Below are positions 1 to 7,715 of a stretch of 33,875 nt of DNA, piece by piece (within the stretch, counting starts at the first letter, position 1; each line of letters opens with the position of its first letter). Made by a program: the position numbers and the translations under genes. The stretch is from Oscillospiraceae bacterium (lineage in GTDB: Bacteria > Bacillota > Clostridia > Oscillospirales > Oscillospiraceae): contig CACZUK010000008.1 of the NCBI GenBank assembly GCA_902784305.1, positions 1 through 33,875 on the forward strand. Direction: 5' to 3'. The notes beneath the pieces are model-generated. The model saw only the letters and a list, made by a program, of their open reading frames with translations. It was not told the DNA's origin and made no database searches.

Positions 1-100
<100 letters not shown>

Positions 101-132
101 AGCCGTCCAGCGAAAGTTGGACGGCTTTTTTC
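101..132 (+). terminator. rRNA operon terminator
   Basis: AGCCGTCCA and TGGACGGCT form a 9-bp stem with a short CGAAAGT-type loop, followed by an uninterrupted T run (125-131). It sits immediately downstream of the 5S sequence and so should end the rRNA transcript. Confidence 0.9.
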
Positions 133-495
133 GTATTTTTGGCGGCCTTTGAGGAGCAGTCCGGAAGAAAACCGGATGGGAGGTTCCAAAGAGGTTTCAG
201 CACCCGTTACAAAAGTCCTCTCCTCTGGGAAAATGGGGCCGCGGTCGAACGGGCTCCAGATCAATCTGGGGAACCGGATAAAACTGGGGCTGGCTTTCAG
301 AGGCTTCAGGAGCCACTACAAAAGCCTCCCCTTTTGGATGAGAAACCACACGGCCGAACAGGCTCAGAATAGAAGGCATTATAGAAGAGAGGTTTTCCCG
401 CTCCATAAAAAAGGGGAGAGGGGCCACACAGCCTGCGGGGCCGTGTGGGTGAGGCTGATGACAGTTGAAACATTACCAACACGATGCCAGAAAGC
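133..495. other. Non-coding spacer between the rRNA terminator and the pot operon terminator, with imperfect repeats
   Basis: I see no convincing gene here: the open frames have no ribosome-binding site and no recognisable protein. Two segments are alike. One at 191-233 (GAGGTTTCAG ... TACAAAAGTCCTC) and one at 300-343 (GAGGCTTCAG ... TACAAAAGCCTCC) form a direct repeat offset by 109 nt. CCACACGGCC at 346-355 is the exact reverse complement of 439-448, and 424-429 could compete for the same partner, so the segment could fold into alternative hairpins if transcribed. Function unknown. Confidence 0.5.
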
Positions 496-543
496 AGCAA
501 AACAAAACGCGAGTGCGCCGAGTTATCTCAGCACACCCGCGTT
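496..543 (-). terminator. Terminator of the pot operon
   Basis: On the minus strand the arms at 543-527 and 522-506 form a 17-bp stem (three G-U wobbles, none in the other orientation's favour) closed by a 4-nt ATAA loop. TTTTGTTTTG follows. It lies about 20 nt past the stop codon of the last potD, so it should end the potABC-potD-potD transcript. The wobble pairs are stable only as minus-strand RNA, which fixes the orientation. Confidence 0.85.
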
Positions 544-561
544 TTTATCATAGTTTTACGC

Positions 562-1611
562 TCAGTTTGCAGCCTTCAGTCGTAGCCACTGGGAATCATA
601 GAGGTCCAGCGTTTCCTGAGGCAGGTTCGTATAAATCTCAGACTTCTGCTTCACATCATCCGGCGCGAACACCAGCTCGCTGTCCTGAAGCTCCTCCTCC
701 ATCTCCTCCCGCGCGGCGGTGGAGGGCGGCGCGTAGGTGTTGTAGTTGGCGTTGGCGGCCATGCTGCTGACCTCGCACATGTAGTTGATGAAGGCCTCCG
801 CGTTCTCCTTGTTTGTGGCGCTTTTGGGGATGCACCAGGCGTCCACATAGTAGTTGGAGCCTTCCTTTGGATACACGCAGGCCAGATCGGGATTCTCCCG
901 CATCATCACCACGGCGTCGCCCGCGTAATAGGGCCCCACGGCGGCCTCACCGGCCTCCAGCTTGTCGAAAATCTGGTCCATGACGTAGGCCTGCACCAGC
1001 GGCTTCTGCTCAATCAGCTTGTCCACGGCGGCTTTGATTTCATCGGGGTTGGTTGTGTTGTAGCTGTAGCCCAACAGCTTCAGGGCGATGCCCATGGCGT
1101 CGCGGCTGTTGTCGAACATCAGAATGTTTCCGGCCAGGCTCTTGTCCCAGAGGACTGCCCAGCTGTCCGGGGCCTTGTCCAGCATCTTTGTATTGTAAAT
1201 CAGGCCAACCACGCCCAGCAGATAGGGCACTGAGTACTTCCCCTCCGGGTCGTATTCCAGCCCGCTGCGGAACTCCGCGTCCAGATTCTCCAGATTGGGA
1301 ATCCGCTCCGCGTCCAGCGGCTCCAGCATGTCCTCCTGAATCAGTCGGGCCACCATGTAGTCCGAGGGACAAATCACGTCATAAGAGGTGGAGCCGCTTT
1401 TCAGGGTAGAGTAGAGGCTCTCGTTGTCCGAATAGGTGGAGTAGTTGACCTTGATGCCCGTTTCCTTCTCAAAGGCTGTCACGGTATCCTCGTCAATAAA
1501 ATCGCCCCAGTTTGCCACATTTACAGAGCCTTTTGAGACGCTTTTCCCGCCGCAGGCGCACAGGCAGAGCACCATGCTCAAAGCCAGACACAGACTGATG
1601 ATCTTTTTCAT
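562..1611 (-). CDS. potD: Polyamine ABC transporter substrate-binding lipoprotein, copy 1 (PotD-like)
   Basis: This is a 349-residue extracellular substrate-binding protein of the spermidine/putrescine PotD/PotF family. The frame is open further upstream, but the start at 1611 is chosen because a GAGGTAG ribosome site sits just before it and it gives a proper lipoprotein signal: MKKIIS, a hydrophobic stretch, then a lipobox ending in Cys near residue 20. Family landmarks follow: ANWGDFIDED early in the mature protein, YDVICPSDYM, SVPYLLGVVGLIYN, and YYVDAWCIPK in the late ligand-binding region. It is the last gene of the operon and a clear paralog of the potD at 1713-2762, with the same length. 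A tryptophan in DAWCIPK is methionine in the other copy, so ligand preference may differ; that is inference. Polyamine rather than another cation is the usual substrate of this family. Confidence 0.9.
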   Translation of the reverse strand: MKKIISLCLALSMVLCLCACGGKSVSKGSVNVANWGDFIDEDTVTAFEKETGIKVNYSTYSDNESLYSTLKSGSTSYDVICPSDYMVARLIQEDMLEPLDAERIPNLENLDAEFRSGLEYDPEGKYSVPYLLGVVGLIYNTKMLDKAPDSWAVLWDKSLAGNILMFDNSRDAMGIALKLLGYSYNTTNPDEIKAAVDKLIEQKPLVQAYVMDQIFDKLEAGEAAVGPYYAGDAVVMMRENPDLACVYPKEGSNYYVDAWCIPKSATNKENAEAFINYMCEVSSMAANANYNTYAPPSTAAREEMEEELQDSELVFAPDDVKQKSEIYTNLPQETLDLYDSQWLRLKAAN

Positions 1612-1712
1612 TTCTACCTCCCCGATACCCCGCAGGGCCGTGTGTGGGAGCGCTGACCGGACGCGGCGCGCTCCCAGAGCTGATTTACATTCAATGGAAC
1701 TGCAAAAAACGG

Positions 1713-2762
1713 TTAAGACGCCTTCAAATCCATCCACAGCTTATCATACAGAGCAAGCGTGTCCCCGGGCAGGTTGATGAACACCTCGGTGTTCTGAAGC
1801 ACCGCGTTGTCCGGGTAGATGTAAGCGTTGTTCTGAAGCTCCTCGTCCAGCAGCTCCCGGGCCGCGGAGGAGGGCGTGGTGTAGTGGGTGTACTCGGCGT
1901 TGGCCTTCATAATCTCCGGCTCGCACATGAAGTTGATAAAGGCCTCGGCGTTCTCCTTGTTGGCCGCGCCCTTGGGGATGCACATGGCGTCCACGTAGTG
2001 GTTGGAGCCCTCCTTGGGGAAGAAGAAGTCCAGGTCCGGGTTCTCCTCCATCATGGTCACAGCGTCGCCGGCGTAGTAGGGACCCACGGCGGCCTCACCG
2101 GCCTCCATTTTGTCAAAAATCTGGTCCATGACGTAGGCCTGCACCAGGGGCTTCTGCTCCTCCAGCAGGGCCAGGGCCTCCTGGAGCTGCGCCTCGTCGG
2201 TGGTGTTCAGGCTGTAGCCCAGCTTTTTCAGGGCGATGGCCAGGGCGTCGCGGCTGTTGTCGAACATCAGAATCTGGCCGCTCAGGGACTCGTCCCAGAG
2301 CACGTCCCAGCTGTCCGGGGTGCCGTTGACCATGGTCTTGTTGTAGACCACGCCCACCACGCCGGACATATAGGGCACGGAGTACTCGTTGTCGGGGTCG
2401 TACTCCAGGCCCTTGAGGGAGTCGTCAATGTTAGCATAGTTGGGGACGTTGTCCAGGTTGATTTTCTCCAGAGCGTCCTCACTGATGAGACGGGAGATCA
2501 TGTAGTCGGAGGGGATGACCACGTCATACTCCGCCGCGCCGCTCATGAGGGTGGCGTACATGCTCTCATTGTCGGAATAGGTGTTGTAGTTCACCTTGAT
2601 GCCGGTTTCCTTCTCAAACTGGGAGAAAATATCCTCGTCGATGTACTCGCCCCAGTTGTAGACGTTCACTTCGCCCTTGCTCTCGACGGCAGAGCCGCCG
2701 CCGCAGGCGCTCAGGCAAAGCACCATGCTCAGGGCCAGAAACAGGCTGATGTGTTTTTTCAT
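1713..2762 (-). CDS. potD: Polyamine ABC transporter substrate-binding lipoprotein, copy 2 (PotD-like)
   Basis: This 349-residue PotD-family lipoprotein starts at 2762 after an AGGAGGAACGAG ribosome site. The signal is MKKHISLFLALSMVLCLSAC, with the lipidated cysteine near residue 20. Landmarks are VYNWGEYIDED, YDVVIPSDYM, SVPYMSGVVGVVYN, GPYYAGDA and HYVDAMCIPK. It captures the substrate outside the membrane and delivers it to PotB/PotC. It lies about 100 nt upstream of copy 1 and matches it along the whole length with many substitutions, so the duplication is old. Between it and potC lies a scrap of yet another potD, which resembles this copy more than copy 1. The frame extends 15 codons upstream, but neither a signal peptide nor a ribosome site supports that longer form. 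Confidence 0.9.
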   Translation of the reverse strand: MKKHISLFLALSMVLCLSACGGGSAVESKGEVNVYNWGEYIDEDIFSQFEKETGIKVNYNTYSDNESMYATLMSGAAEYDVVIPSDYMISRLISEDALEKINLDNVPNYANIDDSLKGLEYDPDNEYSVPYMSGVVGVVYNKTMVNGTPDSWDVLWDESLSGQILMFDNSRDALAIALKKLGYSLNTTDEAQLQEALALLEEQKPLVQAYVMDQIFDKMEAGEAAVGPYYAGDAVTMMEENPDLDFFFPKEGSNHYVDAMCIPKGAANKENAEAFINFMCEPEIMKANAEYTHYTTPSSAARELLDEELQNNAYIYPDNAVLQNTEVFINLPGDTLALYDKLWMDLKAS

Positions 2763-2818
2763 CTCGTTCCTCCTCGTCAGCCCCGGCAGGGGCTTCTCCT
2801 GTGTCAAATGCGGCGCGT

Positions 2819-2944
2819 TCAGGACGCCTTCAGGTCCATCCAGAGCTTATTGTAAAGCTCCAGCGTGTCCTGCGGCAGATTGACAAAGATTTCAGTGTTT
2901 TTCAATACATCCTCATCGGGATAGATGCAGGGATTGTCTCGCGT
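2819..2944 (-). pseudogene. C-terminal remnant of a third potD gene
   Basis: Read on the minus strand from about 2944 to the TGA at 2819-2821, this stretch encodes IYPDEDVLKNTEIFVNLP, then QDTLELYNKLWMDLKAS and stop. It aligns residue for residue with the last 40 or so residues of the potD at 1713-2762 (IYPDNAVLQNTEVFINLP, GDTLALYDKLWMDLKAS). No start codon or upstream domain remains, because the stop codon of potC is only a few bases away (2949). The stretch therefore looks like the tail of a potD that once followed potC directly, with about 300 codons deleted. Synonymous differences from both intact copies mean it is not a recent assembly duplicate. It is too short to work as a binding protein. 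Confidence 0.85.
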
Positions 2945-2948
2945 CTCC

Positions 2949-3812
2949 TTAGTTCTTCTGACGCAGCATCGCTGCCCGTTTTTCGGCCAGCTTCTCCTGT
3001 TGGGCCGAGCGGATGTTCACCACGGCCAGCAGGGTCAGCACCACCACGAACAGCAGGGTGGACAGGGCGTTGATTTCCGGGCTGATGCGCTTGCGGGTCA
3101 TGGCGTAGATTTCCATGGCCAGGGTGGACGCGCCGGACCCGGCGGTGAAGTAGGAGATGACAAAGTCATCCACGGACATGGTGAAGGCCATAATCGCCCC
3201 GTTGAGCACACCCGGACGGATTTCCGGGAACACCACCATCCAGAACGCCTGCCAGGGGTGCGCACCCAGGTCCTCAGCGGCCTCTTCAATGTTGGGGTCG
3301 CACTGGTTGAGCTTGGGCATGACGGACAGGATGACATAGGGGATGTCGAAGGTGATGTGGGCCAGCAGCAGGGTGAAGAAGCCCAGCTTCAGCTCGAAGC
3401 CCAGCACCGAGCCCAGCGTGGCGTTGAACGCGCCCGCGGCGAAGACGAAGAGCAGCATCAGGCTCACGCCGGTGATGATGTCCGCGTTGGTCATGGGCAC
3501 GTTGTTGATGGCCATCAGCACCGCCCGGGGGCGCTTGCGCATGTTGAAGAAGCCGATGGCGGCCATGGTGCCCAGCAGGGTGGAAATCAGCATGGCCAGC
3601 ACGGAAATCTCCAGCGTGGTGGCCAGCGCGGTCAGGATGCGGCTGTCGCCCACCAGCTTGAGGTACCACTTGAGGGAGAAGCCCTGCCAGACCGTGCGGC
3701 TCTTGGAGTTGTTGAAGGAGAAGACGATGAGCACCAGAATCGGCGCGTAGAGAAACACCATCGTCAGCAGCAGGCCCAGACGGGCCAGAATTCCGTTCTT
3801 TTTCAGGTTCAC
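2949..3812 (-). CDS. potC: Polyamine ABC transporter permease PotC
   Basis: This 287-residue inner-membrane permease belongs to the binding-protein-dependent transport family. The N-terminus, after a short cytoplasmic KKNG segment, enters a first membrane helix (LGLLLTMVFLYAPILVLIVFS is typical of PotC). About six hydrophobic segments follow. The cytoplasmic coupling loop that contacts the ATPase reads EAAEDLGAHPWQAFW near residue 175. The start codon overlaps the potB stop by 4 nt (ATGA), which indicates translational coupling. It forms the membrane channel with PotB, driven by PotA. The short C-terminal tail ends in RQKN. The PotC rather than PotB call rests on gene order and on the N-terminal pattern. 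Confidence 0.93.
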   Translation of the reverse strand: MNLKKNGILARLGLLLTMVFLYAPILVLIVFSFNNSKSRTVWQGFSLKWYLKLVGDSRILTALATTLEISVLAMLISTLLGTMAAIGFFNMRKRPRAVLMAINNVPMTNADIITGVSLMLLFVFAAGAFNATLGSVLGFELKLGFFTLLLAHITFDIPYVILSVMPKLNQCDPNIEEAAEDLGAHPWQAFWMVVFPEIRPGVLNGAIMAFTMSVDDFVISYFTAGSGASTLAMEIYAMTRKRISPEINALSTLLFVVVLTLLAVVNIRSAQQEKLAEKRAAMLRQKN

Positions 3813-4657
3813 AGGTACACCGCCTCCCCTTCTCCTTCACCGAAGTGGTTCATCACCGCCATAGCGATGAGGACGATGACCATCATCACCAGAGAGATGG
3901 CGCTGCCCAGATAGGGGTTGTAGGCGCTGCCGTAGAACTGCATTTCAATGAGGTCGCCCAGCAGCAGGGTCATGCCGCCGCCCAGCAGCTTGGAGATGGC
4001 AAAGGTGGACACCGCGGGGATGAACACCATGGTGATGCCCGAGAGCACGCCGGGCAGGCTCAGGGGGAAGATGATCTTCCGGAAGACCATGGCCGGGGGC
4101 GCGCCCAAATCCTCCGCCGCCTCGATGACCTTGGGGTCAATCTTGTCGATGACGGTGTGGATGGGCAGAATCATAAAGGGCAGGTAGTTGTACACCATGC
4201 CCAGCACCACCGCGCCGGGGGTGTTGATCATGGAAAAATGGGTGAGATTGGTGCCAAAAAGTCCGTTATACAGGTTAAAGAACCCAATATTTTGCAAAAA
4301 AGTGTTGATGATGCCGGTGTTCTCCAGAATGCTCATCCAGGCGTAGGTCCGCAGCAGAAAGTTCATCCACATGGGCAGCATCACCGCAATCATGGCGATG
4401 CGCTTCACGTTGGCGCCCTCCCGGGCCAGCCAGTAGGCCACCGGATAGCCGATGAGCAGGCAGATGAGGGTGGCAATCACCGCCAGCTGAAAGGAGGTGA
4501 CAAAGGCACCCCAGTACTGGGTCATCATGCGGAAGTTGTCCAGGGTCACCTGTCCGTTCCGGTTGACCAGGGCGTAGCCCACCACCAGAAACAGGGGGAC
4601 AATCACGAAGACGGCCATCCAGACCACATAGGGGACGGCTAAAAATTTCTTTCTCAT
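3809..4657 (-). CDS. potB: Polyamine ABC transporter permease PotB
   Basis: This 282-residue integral membrane permease begins MRKKFLAVPYVVWMAVFVIVP, a positively charged start followed by the first helix, as in PotB. Six hydrophobic segments are visible. The EAA coupling loop is EAAEDLGAPPAMVFRKIIFP near residue 180. It starts 13 nt after the end of potA and overlaps potC by 4 nt, so potA-potB-potC are one transcription unit. With PotC it forms the transmembrane path for the substrate brought by the PotD-type lipoproteins. I see no truncation or missing segment. Confidence 0.93.
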   Translation of the reverse strand: MRKKFLAVPYVVWMAVFVIVPLFLVVGYALVNRNGQVTLDNFRMMTQYWGAFVTSFQLAVIATLICLLIGYPVAYWLAREGANVKRIAMIAVMLPMWMNFLLRTYAWMSILENTGIINTFLQNIGFFNLYNGLFGTNLTHFSMINTPGAVVLGMVYNYLPFMILPIHTVIDKIDPKVIEAAEDLGAPPAMVFRKIIFPLSLPGVLSGITMVFIPAVSTFAISKLLGGGMTLLLGDLIEMQFYGSAYNPYLGSAISLVMMVIVLIAMAVMNHFGEGEGEAVYL

Positions 4658-4670
4658 GGCCGCGCACCTC

Positions 4671-5711
4671 TCAGCTCTTGTGCATGACCTGGATGTTGTC
4701 CGCGTCCACGCTCAGGCCGACGATTTGCCCCACCTCCGGGGCGCGGGTGGTCTGGACCTTCCAGGTGAAGGTCTCAGAGGCCACCATGACCTCGTAGAAA
4801 ATGCCCTTGAACACGACGCTTTCCACCTTGCCGGTGAGCTGGCCCCACTCGGGGGGCGAGATGACCAGATCCTCCGGCCGGATGACCACGTCCACCGGCT
4901 CCTTGGTGGCAAAGCCCTTGTCCACGCACTGGAAGACGCGGTTGGCGAAGGAGACGGCGAAGTCGCGCTCCATCACGCCGTCCACGATGTTGGACTCGCC
5001 GATGAAGTTGGCCACGAAAGCGTTCTTTGGTTCGTTGTAAATCCCGATGGGGGTGCCAATCTGCTGGATTCGGCCCTCGTTCATCACCACGATGGTGTCT
5101 GACATGGTCAGCGCCTCCTCCTGGTCGTGGGTGACGTAGACGAAGGTGATGCCCACCTGCTGCTGAATCCGCTTCAGCTCGGTCTGCATCCCCTTGCGCA
5201 GCTTCAAATCCAGCGCGCCCAGTGGCTCGTCCAGCAGCAGCACCTTGGGCCGGTTGATGATGGCCCGGGCGATGGCCACGCGCTGCTGCTGACCGCCGGA
5301 GAGGGAGTTGACGCTGCGCTGCTCATAGCCGCTGAGGTTGACCATGGACAGCGCCTCGTCCACCCGTCGTCGGATTTCATCCTCGGGGGTCTTGGAGATG
5401 CGCAGGCCAAAGGCCACGTTCTCATAGATGTTCATGTGGGTGAACAGGGCGTACTTTTGAAACACCGTGTTGATTTGACGCTTGTAGGGGGGCAGGTCAT
5501 TGATGCGCACCCCGTCGAAGAACACGTCGCCGCTGGTAGGCTTCTGGAAACCTCCAATGATGCGCAGCGTCGTGGTCTTGCCGCAGCCGGAGGGACCCAG
5601 CAGCGTCAGAAACTCCGCGTCATTGAAGTACAGGTTGATGTGATCCAGAACCGTGGTCTCTCCGTCAAATACCATGGACACATCGGTCAAACGAATCAGT
5701 TCCTTGGACAT
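4671..5711 (-). CDS. potA: Polyamine ABC transporter ATP-binding protein PotA
   Basis: This 346-residue ABC ATPase energises polyamine import. Motifs in order: Walker [10 protein letters not shown] near residue 38, Q-loop VFQKYAL near 83, signature [14 protein letters not shown] near 138, Walker [13 protein letters not shown] near 158, and the switch histidine in [12 protein letters not shown] near 195. The C-terminal third is a TOBE-type regulatory domain containing [13 protein letters not shown]. The start at 5711 has a GGAGGAGGATAA ribosome site just upstream. It is first in the operon, and a consensus-like promoter lies about 85-110 nt upstream. Many clostridial pot operons begin with a cupin-type regulator gene; none is present here. 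Confidence 0.95.
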   Translation of the reverse strand: MSKELIRLTDVSMVFDGETTVLDHINLYFNDAEFLTLLGPSGCGKTTTLRIIGGFQKPTSGDVFFDGVRINDLPPYKRQINTVFQKYALFTHMNIYENVAFGLRISKTPEDEIRRRVDEALSMVNLSGYEQRSVNSLSGGQQQRVAIARAIINRPKVLLLDEPLGALDLKLRKGMQTELKRIQQQVGITFVYVTHDQEEALTMSDTIVVMNEGRIQQIGTPIGIYNEPKNAFVANFIGESNIVDGVMERDFAVSFANRVFQCVDKGFATKEPVDVVIRPEDLVISPPEWGQLTGKVESVVFKGIFYEVMVASETFTWKVQTTRAPEVGQIVGLSVDADNIQVMHKS

Positions 5712-5795
5712 TTATCCTCCTCCTCACTCTGGGGCGTCGCCGCCCCTTCCCGACTGGCAAAAAAGGGCAGACTACCCCCTTCTGCAATCAAGACA

Positions 5796-5824
5796 ACTAT
5801 AGCTCTTTACAGAGGCAAAGTCAA
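5796..5824 (-). promoter_or_regulatory. Sigma-A promoter of the potABC-potD operon
   Basis: On the minus strand, TTGACT (5824-5819) and TATAGT (5801-5796) are separated by exactly 17 nt. Transcription would start near 5789 and give a leader of about 78 nt before potA. No other promoter of this quality is visible inside the operon. Confidence 0.8.
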
Positions 5825-6150
5825 TATTTCGACGGGATTTTATGGGGAGGAATTTCATTTCCAATGAGAAAAAAGAATGGGTTTTTGTAAAAGAGCGGGA
5901 AAATGTGGGGATATGGCTTGCGCCGGAGGGGAAACGGGAGTAAACTTAGAATAATGCGCAATGCGCAATGGGCGGTGGACCAACGTTTGCGCGCTGTATT
6001 TGAGCGGGTGGATTTCCGGTTGCCTGCGCATCGTTTCTGTTTCGCAGAGGCGGAAACTGATTTACAAACGCGCTTACACCGCAGCACGCACCGGTTTCTG
6101 CCATAATTGTGCATGATACAGTGTGAATTTCCAGAAAGGAGGTGCCCCCC
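5825..6150. repeat. Intergenic region with dispersed repeat family A, copy 1 (core 5962-6045)
   Basis: The 438-nt gap between the divergent potA and MATE genes contains the potA promoter and then a repeat. The core at 5962-6045 aligns with 9301-9383 in the same orientation, at about 80 percent identity by eye over some 80 nt (shared GCGGT.GACCAA.GTTTG.GCGCTG). Both copies are preceded by tandem GCGCAAT/GCACAAT units. The two copies flank the MATE gene and the spoIIA operon. No reading frame is conserved between them. A promoter for the MATE gene must lie in the last part, but I see no convincing pair of boxes. Confidence 0.6.
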
Positions 6151-7521
6151 ATGCCAAAATCAGTCCCATCCCGCAGCGATTTCGGCACCGGCAGCGTGCG
6201 GCTGCACCTGCTGCGGCTGGCCGTGCCGCTGGTGCTGGCCCAGCTCATCAACGTGCTCTACAACGTGGTGGACCGCATCTACATCGGCCATATGGCCCAG
6301 CGCTCCATGGACTCTCTGACGGGCATCGGTCTTGCCATGCCGGTCATCACCATCCTGACGGCCTTCGCCAGCCTGTACAGCATGGGCGGTGCGCCGCTGT
6401 TCTCCATGGCCCGGGGCGCCGGGGACGAGGAGCGGGCCAAAACCGTCCTCGGGAACGTGTTCACGCTGCTGATGCTCTCCGGGGCGGTGGCTGCCGCGGC
6501 GGCGTGGCTGCTCCGGCGGCCGGTGCTCTACCTGTTCGGGGCCAGCGACGCCACCTATCCCTACGCCAGCGCCTACCTGTCCATCTACCTGCTGGGGACC
6601 GGGTTTATGATGGTCAGTCTGGGCCTGAACCCCTTCATCAACGCCCAGGGCTTCGGCGTGACGGGCATGCTCACCGTCAGCATCGGGGCGATTTTGAACC
6701 TGATTCTGGACCCGGTGTTCATTTTTGTACTGGATATGGGGGTTCGGGGCGCGGCTCTGGCCACGATTCTGGCCCAGATGGTGTCCGCGACCTGGGTGCT
6801 GCGCTTCCTCACCGGCCCGAAGGCCCTGATTCGGCTCAGCCGGGACGCGCTGGCCCTGCGTCCGGCGCTGGTGGGGCGCATTGTCAGCCTGGGCATGGCG
6901 GGCTTCATCGTCTACCTGACCAACGCCGCGGTGCAGATTGCCTGCAACGCCACCCTCCAGCGCTGGGGCGGAGACGTGTACGTCAGCGTGATGACCCTCA
7001 TCAACTCCGTGCGGGAGGTGCTCTCCATGCCCGTCATGGGCACCTCCGACGCGGCAAAGCCCATCCTGAGCTTCAACTACGGCGCGGGGAAGTACGACCG
7101 GGTGCGCGCGTGCATCCGCTTCATGACGGCCTTCTGCGTCGCCGTTTCGCTGGTGCTCTGGGGGCTGGTGTTCGTGTTTCCGCAGTTCTTCTTGAAGCTG
7201 TTCAGCAGCGACCCGGCGCTGATTGCCGCGGGCGTGCCCGCCCTGCACACCTACTTCTTCGGCTTCTTCCTGATGACCCTCCAGTTCTCCGGCCAGACCA
7301 CCTTTCAAGCCCTGGGCAAGGCGAAACGGGCGATTTTCTTCTCCCTGTTCCGGAAAGCCATCATTGTGGTGCCGCTGACGCTGCTGCTGCCTACGCTGGG
7401 CTTCGGGGCCATGGGGGTGTTCATGGCCGAGCCGATTTCCAACCTGCTGGGCGGTGGAGCCTGCTTCACGACCATGTACTTCACCCTCTACCGGCGGCTG
7501 GAAGAGGAGCGCGGGGTGTAA
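6151..7521 (+). CDS. MATE family multidrug efflux transporter
   Basis: This 456-residue, twelve-helix membrane protein of the MATE family exports drugs or metabolites using an ion gradient. The frame allows a GTG start nine bases earlier. ATG 6151 is preferred because AAAGGAGG ends 8 nt before it, and the GTG would overlap that site. Family features are the N-terminal LLRLAVPLVLAQLINVLYNVVDRIYIG, a helix with the typical P and D/E-rich turn, then GIGLAMPV and the mid-protein repeat of the same fold (SLGMAGFIVYLTNAAVQIACN). Charged substrates are expelled to the outside; the specific substrate cannot be read from sequence. Its stop codon lies inside the first unit of a 22-bp tandem repeat, and no separate plus-strand terminator is visible. 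The opposite-strand spoIIA operon converges on it. Confidence 0.92.
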   Translation: MPKSVPSRSDFGTGSVRLHLLRLAVPLVLAQLINVLYNVVDRIYIGHMAQRSMDSLTGIGLAMPVITILTAFASLYSMGGAPLFSMARGAGDEERAKTVLGNVFTLLMLSGAVAAAAAWLLRRPVLYLFGASDATYPYASAYLSIYLLGTGFMMVSLGLNPFINAQGFGVTGMLTVSIGAILNLILDPVFIFVLDMGVRGAALATILAQMVSATWVLRFLTGPKALIRLSRDALALRPALVGRIVSLGMAGFIVYLTNAAVQIACNATLQRWGGDVYVSVMTLINSVREVLSMPVMGTSDAAKPILSFNYGAGKYDRVRACIRFMTAFCVAVSLVLWGLVFVFPQFFLKLFSSDPALIAAGVPALHTYFFGFFLMTLQFSGQTTFQALGKAKRAIFFSLFRKAIIVVPLTLLLPTLGFGAMGVFMAEPISNLLGGGACFTTMYFTLYRRLEEERGV

Positions 7522-7678
7522 AGAGAGTGAGCGCGGGATGTAAAGAGAGCGAGCGCGGGATGTAAAGAGAGCGAGCGCGGGGCGTAAAGAGAGCTAGTGC
7601 GGGGCGTAAAGAGAGCGAGCGTGGGGTGTAAAGAGAGCGAGCGCGGAGCGTAAAGAGAACAAGCGCAGAGTGTAGGAA
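7507..7678. repeat. 22-bp tandem repeat array beginning at the MATE stop codon
   Basis: Seven full 22-bp units start at 7507, 7529, 7551, 7573, 7595, 7617 and 7639, with a decaying eighth at 7661-7678. The consensus is GAGCGCGGGGTG followed by TAAAGAGAGC. Unit 1 includes the last four codons and the TAA stop of the MATE gene, so the array looks like copies of the gene's own 3' end. The period is not a multiple of three, and the TAA recurs in every intact unit. Units differ by one to three bases, mainly at the GGGG(T/A/C)G positions and toward the right end. There is no spacer-repeat alternation, so this is not a CRISPR. Confidence 0.95.
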
Positions 7679-7684
7679 ATGGGC

Positions 7685-7708
7685 AAAACGGGGCCGTTTC
7701 CGGCCCCG
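7685..7708 (-). terminator. Terminator of the spoIIA operon
   Basis: The arms CGGGGCCG (7689-7696) and CGGCCCCG (7701-7708) form an 8-bp GC stem with a 4-nt loop. On the minus strand TTTT follows (7688-7685). It lies just past the sigF stop at 7716, so it should end the spoIIAA-AB-sigF message. Confidence 0.75.
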
Positions 7709-7715
7709 CTGCGGT

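Noticed and set aside
149..553. Open frames of up to 134 codons after the 5S gene
   Set aside because: No ribosome site, no recognisable protein, and the frame runs through the pot operon terminator.
7507..7678. CRISPR array
   Set aside because: Units are contiguous 22-mers without unique spacers, and no cas genes are near.
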